Of a stretch of DNA of 64,000 bases, positions 17,588 to 25,699 are shown one piece after another; the stretch's first letter is position 1, and each line of letters starts with the position of its first letter. This DNA is from an uncultured Lachnospiraceae bacterium. Lineage in GTDB: Bacteria > Bacillota > Clostridia > Lachnospirales > Lachnospiraceae. A program made the position numbers and the translations under genes. Location: positions 1 to 64,000 of the forward strand of contig CAJURU010000007.1 in the NCBI GenBank assembly GCA_910588845.1, given 5' to 3'. Under the pieces are notes generated by a model. It worked only from the letters and a program-made list of their open reading frames with translations. It was not told where the DNA came from and ran no database searches.

Positions 17588-18280
17588 TTATTCTTCTGAT
17601 ATGCTTAACAAAAAATGATAAAAATTTTTAAATGATTTCAAATGATCCGTTACATCTATTCTCTCTACAATTCCATTAAAATAACTTTCCGTTGCAATAT
17701 TTCGGGTCTTATTTTGGGAATATCTGATTTTCTTAAACCGTAATAACTCATGCAGATAGTGAAAATGATATTTTGCAATCGTGTCTTTATTATCTTCTGG
17801 AGGTATCATTTCTTCCGGATCGTATTCTTCAATATTATAATTACTGTAATATGGATAAAAATCTGATGCTTTGTCAACTTTTGATTTCGGATATAAACCA
17901 AGACATCCCAGCAGCCAGGCCTCAAAACAACGGTTACATACTAACACCACTATGTCAAAATTAATCACCTCTGTATCATAATGTTCGCTAATCTGTGTAT
18001 TTACTCTTTCTTTTCTGTCTTCTGCATCCAATTCTTCTGCATCCAAAATTACCACCAATTTATCAATCTTTCCCGGATTCAATAAAATAGTATCAATTGT
18101 ATCAAAGAGAACCTTCGTAATTAATTGCGTAACTCCTTGTCCGCTTTGTAAAATATAATTATTTTCCTGCACATTCTGTATGTCAGCAACCCGGCTACAG
18201 CCAAAATTCATGTATTTAAGCCATAACGGCAATACTTTTAAAAAAGATTTCTCGTCCTCTAACAAAAAGTACAAATTCAT
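17588..18280 (-). CDS. RloB-like / TOPRIM-type protein, probable defence nuclease
   Basis: A 230-residue soluble protein. Visible features are an early acidic motif YFLLEDEKSF (Glu8), a hydrophobic strand ending in acids KLVVILDAEELDAEDR (Asp80, Asp85), and NRCFEAWLL near residue 133. The last matches the NPCFELWLL signature of RloB-type proteins, and the arrangement is that of a TOPRIM-like fold. It overlaps the ATPase gene by ATGA. ATPase plus RloB/TOPRIM pairs (RloAB, PARIS-like, OLD-like) are anti-phage systems. Base composition is clearly more AT-rich than the flanks. Function and exact family are inferred. Confidence 0.7.
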   Translation of the reverse strand: MNLYFLLEDEKSFLKVLPLWLKYMNFGCSRVADIQNVQENNYILQSGQGVTQLITKVLFDTIDTILLNPGKIDKLVVILDAEELDAEDRKERVNTQISEHYDTEVINFDIVVLVCNRCFEAWLLGCLGLYPKSKVDKASDFYPYYSNYNIEEYDPEEMIPPEDNKDTIAKYHFHYLHELLRFKKIRYSQNKTRNIATESYFNGIVERIDVTDHLKSFKNFYHFLLSISEE

Positions 18281-19416
18281 CCTATTTTCCCCTCAAACTC
18301 CCATCTATTAATTAAATTAAAATAGGCGTCATGCTGGCTATTTCCTATCCCATAATCCAGACTGCCGCTATTTGTCACAATACAATTGTCCCTATCAATG
18401 ATTCTCCACTTATCTTTATCAATAGCATTAATAATTTTGGGATGGTGACTGGTTATAATAAATTGAAGGTCATTGCGTTCTGATAACATTAGTTCTGCCA
18501 ATATGTCAATACAATTTACTCCCAATCCATTCTCAAATTCATCAATTAATACCAACGAATCTTTGGACATTGTAAAGAGTTCAACAATATAATATATTGT
18601 TTTTAGCATGCCATTGGAAATGTCGCGCTGCAATAACTTTTTGCCATATACCTGAATGGATACTAAATACATTTCCCTGATACTGTCTTCCTCTACATCT
18701 ATATCTTCAACTTCAATAAACAGTTCTTTTACAGCGTCAAAAATCTTAATATACAACTCAGGGTAATACCTCTTTGCTATATATAATTTTATTGCTACCG
18801 GAAGATGGCTGAATATTTTAAATTCTACATTTTTATTTCTTTTAAATGTTTCAGTTACTTTAGATTTCAATTGATTAAAACTTTCACTGACGATACCTCC
18901 CCGGACTGCCACTTCAATTTCTACAGAATACAATTTATGTATACCGGAAACCAATAATTCTAAGTTTTTATCTTCTGAGTATTGCGAAATTAAACTTTCA
19001 TCTTTCTTAGGCTGGGGCACTTTATCATAACCAATTACAGTGATTTTCTCATTTTTTCTTTCAAAAATTATTGTTCCATTACATATAAGCTTTTCAAACA
19101 AAAACTCATATTTGCTTTCTTCTTTAATAATTAATTCATCTTCATTTATTTTTGTAATTTCATAAAACCACTCATATTTCTTATTGTTGATTAAAATTCC
19201 CAGCCCAACTCGATAAGGGCGCAAGATTACATCCTTATCAACGGCAAGATTTAATGAGTATTCAACCGCTTTCAAAATCTGGGTTTTTCCCACACCAGAC
19301 AAACCGACTAACAAGGTTACATCACTATTAAAATTAACCCTTTCAATCTTAAGTCCTGTTTTTAAATTTTCAAATTCTATCCATTGTATTTTCACATGCT
19401 TCGCCCTCTCACACAT
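18277..19416 (-). CDS. AAA/RecF-type ATPase of a two-gene defence module
   Basis: A 379-residue ATPase of the AAA_15/AAA_21 group. Walker A GLSGVGKT is at residues 38-45, the signature-like segment is RDISNGMLKT, Walker B is SLVLIDEFENGLG, and the sensor His is in ITSHHPKII. The ATG at 19416 is chosen because GGAGGG lies seven bases ahead; more N-terminal starts overlap that site. It overlaps its RloB-like partner by four bases. It would act as the phage-sensing ATPase that gates the partner. AT-rich composition and a position between housekeeping units suggest horizontal acquisition. Confidence 0.85.
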   Translation of the reverse strand: MCERAKHVKIQWIEFENLKTGLKIERVNFNSDVTLLVGLSGVGKTQILKAVEYSLNLAVDKDVILRPYRVGLGILINNKKYEWFYEITKINEDELIIKEESKYEFLFEKLICNGTIIFERKNEKITVIGYDKVPQPKKDESLISQYSEDKNLELLVSGIHKLYSVEIEVAVRGGIVSESFNQLKSKVTETFKRNKNVEFKIFSHLPVAIKLYIAKRYYPELYIKIFDAVKELFIEVEDIDVEEDSIREMYLVSIQVYGKKLLQRDISNGMLKTIYYIVELFTMSKDSLVLIDEFENGLGVNCIDILAELMLSERNDLQFIITSHHPKIINAIDKDKWRIIDRDNCIVTNSGSLDYGIGNSQHDAYFNLINRWEFEGKIG

Positions 19417-19577
19417 AGTCATTCCCTCCATTATATATAATACCCAAATAACGGAAGAAAATACCAACCTAAAAGATGTTATTACTTATGTTGTATTTTC
19501 ACCTATACTTTTTGATTCTAACACAATATCCCTGATTTTACCACAACAACACAGCACACAGCCATAGAATAGGGATA

Positions 19578-19606
19578 AGGAGAAACATCATAATGATATT
19601 TCTCCT
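19578..19606 (-). terminator. hairpin downstream of atpC
   Basis: AGGAGAAA and TTTCTCCT pair perfectly around a 13-base centre that is itself partly self-complementary (ATCAT/ATGAT). It lies about 50 bases past the atpC stop. The U tract is poor, so it may be a weak terminator or 3' stabiliser. Confidence 0.5.
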
Positions 19607-19653
19607 TCTTCCATTTCATAAACCTATGCCCCAAAGCGATACTATATGATTTA

Positions 19654-20061
19654 TTACTGTTTAATTCCAATACGAACCAAAGCGCGCTGCAATGCAATCT
19701 CTGCACGCGCCACATCAATGTCTGCCGCATGGTTGTGCAGGCGTTCTTCCGCACGCGCTTTCGCCGCCTCTGCACGCGCCACATCTATCTCATCCGGCCA
19801 TTCTGCAACTTCCGCAAGAAACGTCACTTTCTCCCCGAGAATCTGCACAAAACCTGCATGGATGGCTGCTTCTTTCTGTCCGCCGGATTCTGTTATCGTT
19901 ACGATTCCAGGGGCCAGCACGGTAGTCAGCGGAATGTGATGCTTATAGACGCCGAGCTCGCCATCTACAGAGTTGAATTCCACCATAGAAGCTTCGCCCT
20001 CGTAAAAAATGCGATCCGGCGTAATGATCTGCAATTGAAAATATTTGTTTTCCTCTGCCAT
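19654..20061 (-). CDS. atpC: F-type ATP synthase subunit epsilon
   Basis: 135 residues. The N-terminal beta-sandwich starts FQLQIITPDRIFYEGEASMVEF and contains the family motif DGELGVYKHHIPLTT. A C-terminal Ala-rich helical hairpin (ARAEAAKARAEERL) provides the regulatory arm of the central stalk. AAGGAGGG precedes the ATG. Last gene of the atp operon, separated from atpD by a 187-base gap that holds the duplicated small-ORF repeat. Confidence 0.96.
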   Translation of the reverse strand: MAEENKYFQLQIITPDRIFYEGEASMVEFNSVDGELGVYKHHIPLTTVLAPGIVTITESGGQKEAAIHAGFVQILGEKVTFLAEVAEWPDEIDVARAEAAKARAEERLHNHAADIDVARAEIALQRALVRIGIKQ

Positions 20062-20078
20062 GTGTACACCCTCCTTGT

Positions 20079-20237
20079 TTAATAATGTATCGGCATGCGA
20101 CGCAGCGCGTCACCTGCCATTTCGTCGGAAGGCATTCCAGAAATGCTTCGCATTTGCCTTCCTCCTTGCGGTAGTGGCACGCGACGCTCTGCGTCACCTG
20201 CCATTTCGTCGGAAGGCATTCCAGAAATGCTTCGCAT
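20079..20237 (-). CDS. 52-codon repeat ORF between atpD and atpC
   Basis: Reads MRSISGMPSDEMAGDA, then ERRVPLPQGGRQ, then the same 16 residues, then LRRMPIHY and stop. AGGAGG (20245-20250) overlaps the atpD stop codon and lies exactly seven bases before the ATG, so initiation looks favourable. The 84-bp duplication is in frame (28 codons), and each copy carries its own AGGAGG-7-ATG, so a 24-residue product could also start at 20153. No membrane segment or known domain. Another frame is also open, and the DNA forms hairpins, so selection may act on RNA rather than protein. Coding status is unproven. Confidence 0.45.
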   Translation of the reverse strand: MRSISGMPSDEMAGDAERRVPLPQGGRQMRSISGMPSDEMAGDALRRMPIHY

Positions 20238-20250
20238 TTGCCTTCCTCCT
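20087..20250 (-). repeat. 84-bp tandem duplication in the atpD-atpC gap
   Basis: Copies at 20087-20166 and 20171-20250 share almost every base, differing mainly around the GACGC-nnn-GCGTC hairpin loop. Each copy can fold two hairpins on the transcript: GGAAGGCA...TGCCTTCC enclosing AATGC/GCATT, and GACGC/GCGTC. Related, decayed sequence occurs ahead of atpE (25556-25636) and possibly at the end of atpG. Confidence 0.9.
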
Positions 20251-21643
20251 ATTTCATGCGGGCGCGAACATCATCAATGGAACCTGCATTCAGGAAATGG
20301 CCTTCGGGAACATCATCATGCTTGCCTTCCAGAATTTCCTTAAAGCCGCGAAGCGTCTCTGCAATCGGCACATATTTGCCGTCCATACCGGTAAACTGGG
20401 TTGCCACAAAGAACGGCTGGGAAAGGAATCTCTGCACCTTCCTTGCACGGTTTACGACCAGCTTGTCATCCTCAGACAACTCGTCCATACCAAGGATAGC
20501 AATAATATCCTGTAACTCTTTGTATCTCTGTAAAATCTCCTGCACGCCGCGCGCTACCTCAAAGTGCTCCTGTCCTACGACACGCGGGTCAAGGATGCGG
20601 GAAGTAGAGTCCAATGGGTCTACTGCCGGGTAAATACCAAGCTCCGCGATGGAACGTGACAATGTTGTCGTTGCGTCCAAATGGGCAAATGTCGTTGCCG
20701 GAGCCGGGTCAGTCAAGTCGTCCGCCGGCACATACACAGCCTGCACGGAAGTAATAGAACCGCTCTTAGTGGATGTGATACGCTCCTGAAGCGCACCCAT
20801 CTCAGTCTGTAAGGTAGGCTGGTAACCTACTGCGGACGGCATACGTCCAAGCAGCGCGGACACCTCAGACCCCGCCTGCGTGAAACGGAAAATGTTATCA
20901 ATGAACAACAGCACGTCTTTACCGCCCTTGTCACGGAAATACTCTGCCATCGTAAGCCCTGTCAAACCTACACGCATACGCGCTCCAGGCGGCTCATTCA
21001 TCTGTCCGAACACCATACAGGTCTTGTCAATAACGCCGGATTCCTTCATTTCATAGTAAAGGTCATTTCCTTCACGCGTACGCTCGCCAACACCGGTAAA
21101 TACAGAATAACCGGAATGCTCGGTTGCAATGTTGTGGATAAGCTCCTGAATCAACACGGTCTTACCAACGCCCGCACCACCGAAAAGGCCAATCTTACCA
21201 CCCTTCTGATAGGGGCAGAGCAAGTCAACGACTTTGATACCGGTCTCCAACATCTCTGTGGAAGTTGCCTGCTCTTCAAATGTCGGGGCTTTCCTGTGGA
21301 TTGGCATAAATTCTACATTTTTCGGCGGCTCTTTCTCATCAATCGGCTCGCCCAATACGTTAAACATACGTCCCAATGTCTGCTCGCCAACCGGTATACT
21401 GATGGAAGCCCCGGTTGCCTCCGCATCCATCCCCCGGACAAGACCGTCCGTAGGGCCCATGGCAATACATCTTACCGTATCATCACCCAGATGCTGGGAA
21501 ACCTCTACCACCAGCTTCTTTCCACTCTCATTGAGCGGAATGTTGATGGCTTCGTTAATCTCCGGCAGGCTGCCCTCGGAAAATTTGATATCCAAAACGG
21601 CGCCGATAATCTGAGTGATCTTACCTATATTCTTTTCTGCCAT
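20249..21643 (-). CDS. atpD: F-type ATP synthase subunit beta
   Basis: 464 residues, the catalytic subunit. P-loop GGAGVGKTV is near residue 156, with the GERTREGNDLY catalytic Glu region, Walker B DVLLFIDNIFR, and ALLGRMPSAVGYQPTL. Normal length, no defects. Its stop codon overlaps the ribosome binding site of the small repeat ORF that follows. The preceding gap to atpG (about 80 bases) contains a CTTAAATG/CATTTAAG hairpin. Confidence 0.98.
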   Translation of the reverse strand: MAEKNIGKITQIIGAVLDIKFSEGSLPEINEAINIPLNESGKKLVVEVSQHLGDDTVRCIAMGPTDGLVRGMDAEATGASISIPVGEQTLGRMFNVLGEPIDEKEPPKNVEFMPIHRKAPTFEEQATSTEMLETGIKVVDLLCPYQKGGKIGLFGGAGVGKTVLIQELIHNIATEHSGYSVFTGVGERTREGNDLYYEMKESGVIDKTCMVFGQMNEPPGARMRVGLTGLTMAEYFRDKGGKDVLLFIDNIFRFTQAGSEVSALLGRMPSAVGYQPTLQTEMGALQERITSTKSGSITSVQAVYVPADDLTDPAPATTFAHLDATTTLSRSIAELGIYPAVDPLDSTSRILDPRVVGQEHFEVARGVQEILQRYKELQDIIAILGMDELSEDDKLVVNRARKVQRFLSQPFFVATQFTGMDGKYVPIAETLRGFKEILEGKHDDVPEGHFLNAGSIDDVRARMK

Positions 21644-21726
21644 AATTTCACTCCTTATAATTGTTATCCCAGGCTAAATCATCTACTCAGCCTGATTCAT
21701 AGGCGATATCCTTAAATGCTGCGCAT

Positions 21727-22584
21727 TTAAGAAATCGCCTCTGCGCCAGCAATAATCTCGGTAAGCTCCTGCGTAATGGAGCCCTGGCGCGCCCTGTTAT
21801 ATTTCAATGTCAAATCACTGATCATTTCATCTGCATTGCTTGTCGCGGAATCCATGGCCTGCATCCTGGCGCCATTTTCACTGGCTACCGCCTCAACCAA
21901 CGCCCCGTAAAAGAGGCTGGTCAAGTATTTGGGAATAATCAAATCCAGCGCTTCTTCCTCGTTAGGCTCATAATTCATCAGCAGATTACTGTCTGCCTCC
22001 CGCAAATCCGCTTCATCAAATTCCACCGGAAGCAATTTCATCAGCGTAGGCTCATGGCTCACCGTATTCTTAAAATGCGTGTATGCCAGATAGATTTCCC
22101 CAATCTCGCCATTGCTGAATGCTTCTAAAACTTCCTTACAGATTGCCATTGCATCCTCATAAGCAGGACCCTCTATCACGTCGGAATAATCCGCCTTAAT
22201 CTCATAGCCCCTGCGCACCAACTGTTCCTTTGCCTTACGCCCAATCATATAAATCCGGGCGTCCTCCACAGCAATCCCGCTGCTTGTGACAAGTTTCACA
22301 ATATTGGAATTATATCCGCCTGCAAGTCCGCGGTTGGAAGCAATCGTTATAATCGCCTTTTTGTTTGAATCCCCCGCTTTTAAATAAGGATGATTGAGGC
22401 TGCCGCTCCTTGCAAGCATGGAAGTCACGGTCTGATACATATGGTTGAAATATGGATTGGACTGCTCCGCACGGTTTCTCGCTTTCTGCAATTTAACAGT
22501 AGAAACAAGCTTCATGGCTTTTGTGATTTGCTGCGTACTCTGTATGCTGCCTTTTCTTCTTTTAATGTCCCTCATGGACGCCAT
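21727..22584 (-). CDS. atpG: F-type ATP synthase subunit gamma
   Basis: 285 residues, the rotating central stalk. N-terminal coiled-coil helix MASMRDIKRRKGSIQSTQQITKAMKLVSTVKL, the Rossmann-like middle with ITIASNRGLAGGYNSNIVK, and the C-terminal helix LTLKYNRARQGSITQELTEIIAGAEAI are all intact. The 85-base gap to atpA holds a GTGC/GCAC hairpin. An AAATGCGCAGCATT stretch over its stop codon resembles the start of the repeat found after atpD. Confidence 0.97.
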   Translation of the reverse strand: MASMRDIKRRKGSIQSTQQITKAMKLVSTVKLQKARNRAEQSNPYFNHMYQTVTSMLARSGSLNHPYLKAGDSNKKAIITIASNRGLAGGYNSNIVKLVTSSGIAVEDARIYMIGRKAKEQLVRRGYEIKADYSDVIEGPAYEDAMAICKEVLEAFSNGEIGEIYLAYTHFKNTVSHEPTLMKLLPVEFDEADLREADSNLLMNYEPNEEEALDLIIPKYLTSLFYGALVEAVASENGARMQAMDSATSNADEMISDLTLKYNRARQGSITQELTEIIAGAEAIS

Positions 22585-22669
22585 AATGATTCACCACCTA
22601 ACTGATTGCCTATTTACTGTGCTGTTCTTTGCACATATAGGTATGCCTTGTTAAGGCGCACTACTGTCT

Positions 22670-24175
22670 CTATTTAAACTGTGCCTTGCACTCCTCAATT
22701 GCTTTCACCAGCTTCTGCTCCGTCTCCTCTTTAATTTCCTTATCGGTACGGATGGCTTCTGGAATCTCCGGGTACTTGGTATCTACAAAATCGAACAATT
22801 CATCTTCAAACCGGAGGATGTCTGTAACTGGAATATCCAAAAGATATTTCTTAGTCGCTGCATAAATAATCATAACCTGATATTCTACAGCCATCGGCTT
22901 ATACTGCGGCTGCTTGAGCATCTCACGGATTCTCTCGCCTTGCGCTAACTTCTCTGTCGTGTCTGCATCCAGCTCAGAACCGAACTGCGCAAACGCGGCC
23001 AGCTCGCGGAACTGTGCCAACTCCACACGGATAGGCGCTGCAATCTTCTTCATCGCCTTAATCTGCGCGGCGCCGCCTACACGGGATACCGACAGGCCAG
23101 CATTGATTGCCGGACGGAATCCCGAATTAAACATCTCTGTTTCCAGGTAAATCTGACCGTCTGTAATAGAAATTACATTGGTGGGAATATATGCGGAAAC
23201 GTCTCCGGCCTGCGTTTCAATGATAGGCAGGGCCGTTAAGGAACCGCCGCCTAATTTCTCGGACAATCTCGCTGCACGCTCCAAAAGCCTGGAATGCAGA
23301 TAGAATACGTCTCCGGGATATGCCTCACGTCCTGGCGGACGGCGAAGCAGCAGGGAAAGGGTACGGTATGCGGTTGCATGCTTACTCAGGTCGTCATAAA
23401 CTACCAGCACGTCCTCCCCATTTTCCATCCATTCCTCACCAATCGCACAACCTGCATACGGTGCGATATACTGTAATGGCGCAAGCTCGCTGGCAGTGGA
23501 TGCCACTACCGTGGTGTAATCCATTGCGCCAAACTCTTCAAATGTCTTTACTATCGTTGCAACAGTAGAAGCTTTCTGTCCAATTGCAACGTAAATACAT
23601 TTCACTCCCTGCCCCTTCTGGTTGATAATCGTATCAACAGCAATCGCCGTTTTACCTGTCTGACGGTCGCCGATAATCAACTCACGCTGTCCCCTTCCAA
23701 TTGGAATCATGGAGTCAATCGCCTTGATACCTGTCTGCAACGGCGTATCTACGGACTTTCTGGAGATAACACCGGATGCAACTCTCTCAATCTGTCTGAA
23801 TTTGGTGGTCTCAATAGGTCCTTTGCCGTCAATGGGCTGTCCCAGAGCATTCACCACTCGTCCGGTCATAGCGTCGCCTACCGGAACTTCTACCACTCTT
23901 CCCGTCGTCTTAACGGTATCGCCTTCGTTGATATTCTTATGGTCTCCTAACAATACGGCGCCAACATTATCCTCTTCCAGGTTCAACACCATTCCATAGA
24001 CTTCACCGGGAAACTCTAACAATTCGCCCTGCATGGCATTTTCCAGACCGTGAATACGTGCAATGCCGTCCGCTACCTGGATAACCGTACCAACATCAGA
24101 AACCTCAAGCTGTGCGGCATACCGTTTCACCTGTTCTTTAATGACGGAACTTATTTCCTCTGGTCTTAAATTCAT
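22670..24175 (-). CDS. atpA: F-type ATP synthase subunit alpha
   Basis: 501 residues. Motifs: MNLRPEEISSVIKEQV start, P-loop GDRQTGKTA near residue 170, VVYDDLSKHATAYRTLSLLLRRPPGREAYPGD, and RVGGAAQIKAMK. The ATG at 24175 overlaps the atpH stop (ATGA) and gives the usual alpha N-terminus; an ATG nine bases upstream has poor spacing. It forms the alpha3beta3 head with atpD. Confidence 0.98.
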   Translation of the reverse strand: MNLRPEEISSVIKEQVKRYAAQLEVSDVGTVIQVADGIARIHGLENAMQGELLEFPGEVYGMVLNLEEDNVGAVLLGDHKNINEGDTVKTTGRVVEVPVGDAMTGRVVNALGQPIDGKGPIETTKFRQIERVASGVISRKSVDTPLQTGIKAIDSMIPIGRGQRELIIGDRQTGKTAIAVDTIINQKGQGVKCIYVAIGQKASTVATIVKTFEEFGAMDYTTVVASTASELAPLQYIAPYAGCAIGEEWMENGEDVLVVYDDLSKHATAYRTLSLLLRRPPGREAYPGDVFYLHSRLLERAARLSEKLGGGSLTALPIIETQAGDVSAYIPTNVISITDGQIYLETEMFNSGFRPAINAGLSVSRVGGAAQIKAMKKIAAPIRVELAQFRELAAFAQFGSELDADTTEKLAQGERIREMLKQPQYKPMAVEYQVMIIYAATKKYLLDIPVTDILRFEDELFDFVDTKYPEIPEAIRTDKEIKEETEQKLVKAIEECKAQFK

Positions 24176-24738
24176 GGAGCGCATTCACCTACTTTCAACT
24201 GTATTTTCGATAATTCCCGGGTCAAAGTCGTCAGCCTGCTCTTCACGCTGCTGTCGATAACTCTGTCGCCAATGCGAATTACCATGCCGCCAATTAAACT
24301 ATCATCAACATCATAGTGCATTTCAAATTCCACATACTTCGTGGTCTCTAACAATTTCTTCTTCACCTGCTCCTTCTGACTGTCCGAAAGCGGCATAGGC
24401 GCAGTCACATAAGCGGTGCCGATGTTTTTATATTCTTTTACCTGGTCAATGAAATATGCAAACACAGATTCCATTTCACCGTAATGGTCCTTGGAAATGA
24501 GCATACGCATGATTCCTGTGATCTCATCACGAACCCTGCCTTTAAACACTTGTTCCAGAACTCCTGTTTTCTCTTCTTTTACGATTTTTGGGTGATTCAT
24601 CAGTTTGGAAAGCTCGCTGTCTTCATGAAGAATCTGCTTAATCAGCCTTGCTTCTTCCAACATCTCATCCATCTGACCAGATTCCACAGCAAGCTCAAAT
24701 AATGCATCCCCATATGTCTTGGATACTAGCTTTGCCAT
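24172..24738 (-). CDS. atpH: F-type ATP synthase subunit delta
   Basis: 188 residues of the delta/OSCP family, which links the peripheral stalk to the F1 head. Typical N-terminal YGDALFELAVESGQ and C-terminal DDSLIGGMVIRIGDRVIDSSVKSRLTTLTREL are present. It overlaps atpF by 13 bases and atpA by four, so translation is coupled. Confidence 0.96.
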   Translation of the reverse strand: MAKLVSKTYGDALFELAVESGQMDEMLEEARLIKQILHEDSELSKLMNHPKIVKEEKTGVLEQVFKGRVRDEITGIMRMLISKDHYGEMESVFAYFIDQVKEYKNIGTAYVTAPMPLSDSQKEQVKKKLLETTKYVEFEMHYDVDDSLIGGMVIRIGDRVIDSSVKSRLTTLTRELSKIQLKVGECAP

Positions 24739-25241
24739 GTACTCTCACCTATCTCCTTTAATGTCTCATCCACCAGCGTATTCTGGATAGATGTATCTAT
24801 AGAGGCTGTGACAACTTTTCCTGCCATCATGGAGGCAATCGCAATCATCTCCTGTTTTGCCTCGTCCATCACGCGTTTCTTCTCCAACAGAGCTTCCTCG
24901 TTGGCACGCTTGATGATTCTTGCAGCCTCTTCCTTTGCCTCATCCACAATCTTTGTTTGATTTTTTAAAGCTTTCTGGCGGGCCTCACTTAATATTTCCT
25001 CCGCTTCCTTCTCAATACCCTTGAGCTTTTGATCATATTCCGCTTTGACAGCAGCAGCCTCCTCTTTATCCTTGCGCGCCGTATCAATATCATTCTTGAT
25101 ACGTTCCTGCCTGTCCTTGAGCATCTTCTTTGCCGGGTTAAACAGCAGATAAGACATCAACGTGAACAGGAACAGGATAGCAAGCAAAGAAAGCAGGGTA
25201 TCATGCAATAGCTGGGGGTTTAAGCCAAATAATTGTTCCAA
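24726..25241 (-). CDS. atpF: F-type ATP synthase subunit b
   Basis: 171 residues starting at TTG 25241 (MEQLFGLNPQLL): AAAGGAGG ends seven bases ahead of it, whereas the in-frame ATG at 25259 lies inside that ribosome site. A single N-terminal helix (about residues 13-33, TLLSLLAILFLFTLMSYLLF) is followed by a long charged coiled coil (RQERIKNDIDTARKDKEEAAAV onwards) that forms the peripheral stalk. Confidence 0.94.
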   Translation of the reverse strand: MEQLFGLNPQLLHDTLLSLLAILFLFTLMSYLLFNPAKKMLKDRQERIKNDIDTARKDKEEAAAVKAEYDQKLKGIEKEAEEILSEARQKALKNQTKIVDEAKEEAARIIKRANEEALLEKKRVMDEAKQEMIAIASMMAGKVVTASIDTSIQNTLVDETLKEIGESTWQS

Positions 25242-25284
25242 GGCCGGGCCTCCTTTCATTATTATTGCGCTGCTATTTCGTTTC

Positions 25285-25542
25285 TTATTTCAACGGCTGT
25301 ACGAACAGTAACAGGATTGCTACCAGCAAACCATACAGACCTGTGGTCTCTGCTACCGCCTGGCCCAAAAGCATGGTAGAAGTAATGTCAGATTTAGCGC
25401 CCGGGTTCCTACCTACTGCTGCCGCTGCGTGACCTGCTGCGATACCCTGTCCAATACCAGGTCCGATACCTGCAATAACCGCAAGACCTGCACCGATTGC
25501 TGAACAAGCTCTGATTAATTCTGCTCCTGTAATGTTATCCAT
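25285..25542 (-). CDS. atpE: F-type ATP synthase subunit c, Na+-type
   Basis: An 85-residue proteolipid with two membrane helices, the rotor ring subunit. Helix 1 contains GIGPGIGQG, and helix 2 contains GQAVAETTGLYG with the ion-carrying Glu. The combination of P-x3-Q in helix 1 and (V/I)AE(S/T)T in helix 2 is the Na+-binding signature known from Ilyobacter tartaricus and Acetobacterium, so this ATPase probably uses Na+. AAGGAGG sits eight bases before the ATG at 25542. Upstream in-frame residues derive from the intergenic repeat and are not part of the protein. Confidence 0.96.
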   Translation of the reverse strand: MDNITGAELIRACSAIGAGLAVIAGIGPGIGQGIAAGHAAAAVGRNPGAKSDITSTMLLGQAVAETTGLYGLLVAILLLFVQPLK

Positions 25543-25555
25543 AGATAATTCCTCC

Positions 25556-25636
25556 TTAATTATATGGTATCGGCACGCAACGCCTAACGTCGCCTGCCAT
25601 ACGTTGTATGGTTCCGGAATCCTGTCCGGTGCACAT
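25556..25636 (-). repeat. degenerate copy of the atp-operon repeat, 26-codon ORF
   Basis: Reads MCTGQDSGTIQRMAGDVRR then CVPIPYN and stop. The second half matches EMAGDALRRMPIHY-stop of the repeat after atpD in register, and the DNA GCGTGCCGATACCATA parallels GCATGCCGATACATTA. The ribosome site is weak. Its TAA overlaps the AAGGAGG of atpE. Best read as a diverged copy of the same intergenic element. Confidence 0.55.
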
Positions 25637-25699
25637 TCCCCTAATTTTATCCTGGCAGGAAATTTTGCCAGCAAAATCAGGCACTGCCTGAGAAAAACC

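Noticed and set aside
20087..20250. CRISPR-like interpretation of the atpD-atpC repeats
   Set aside because: Only two contiguous 84-bp units without spacers or cas genes.
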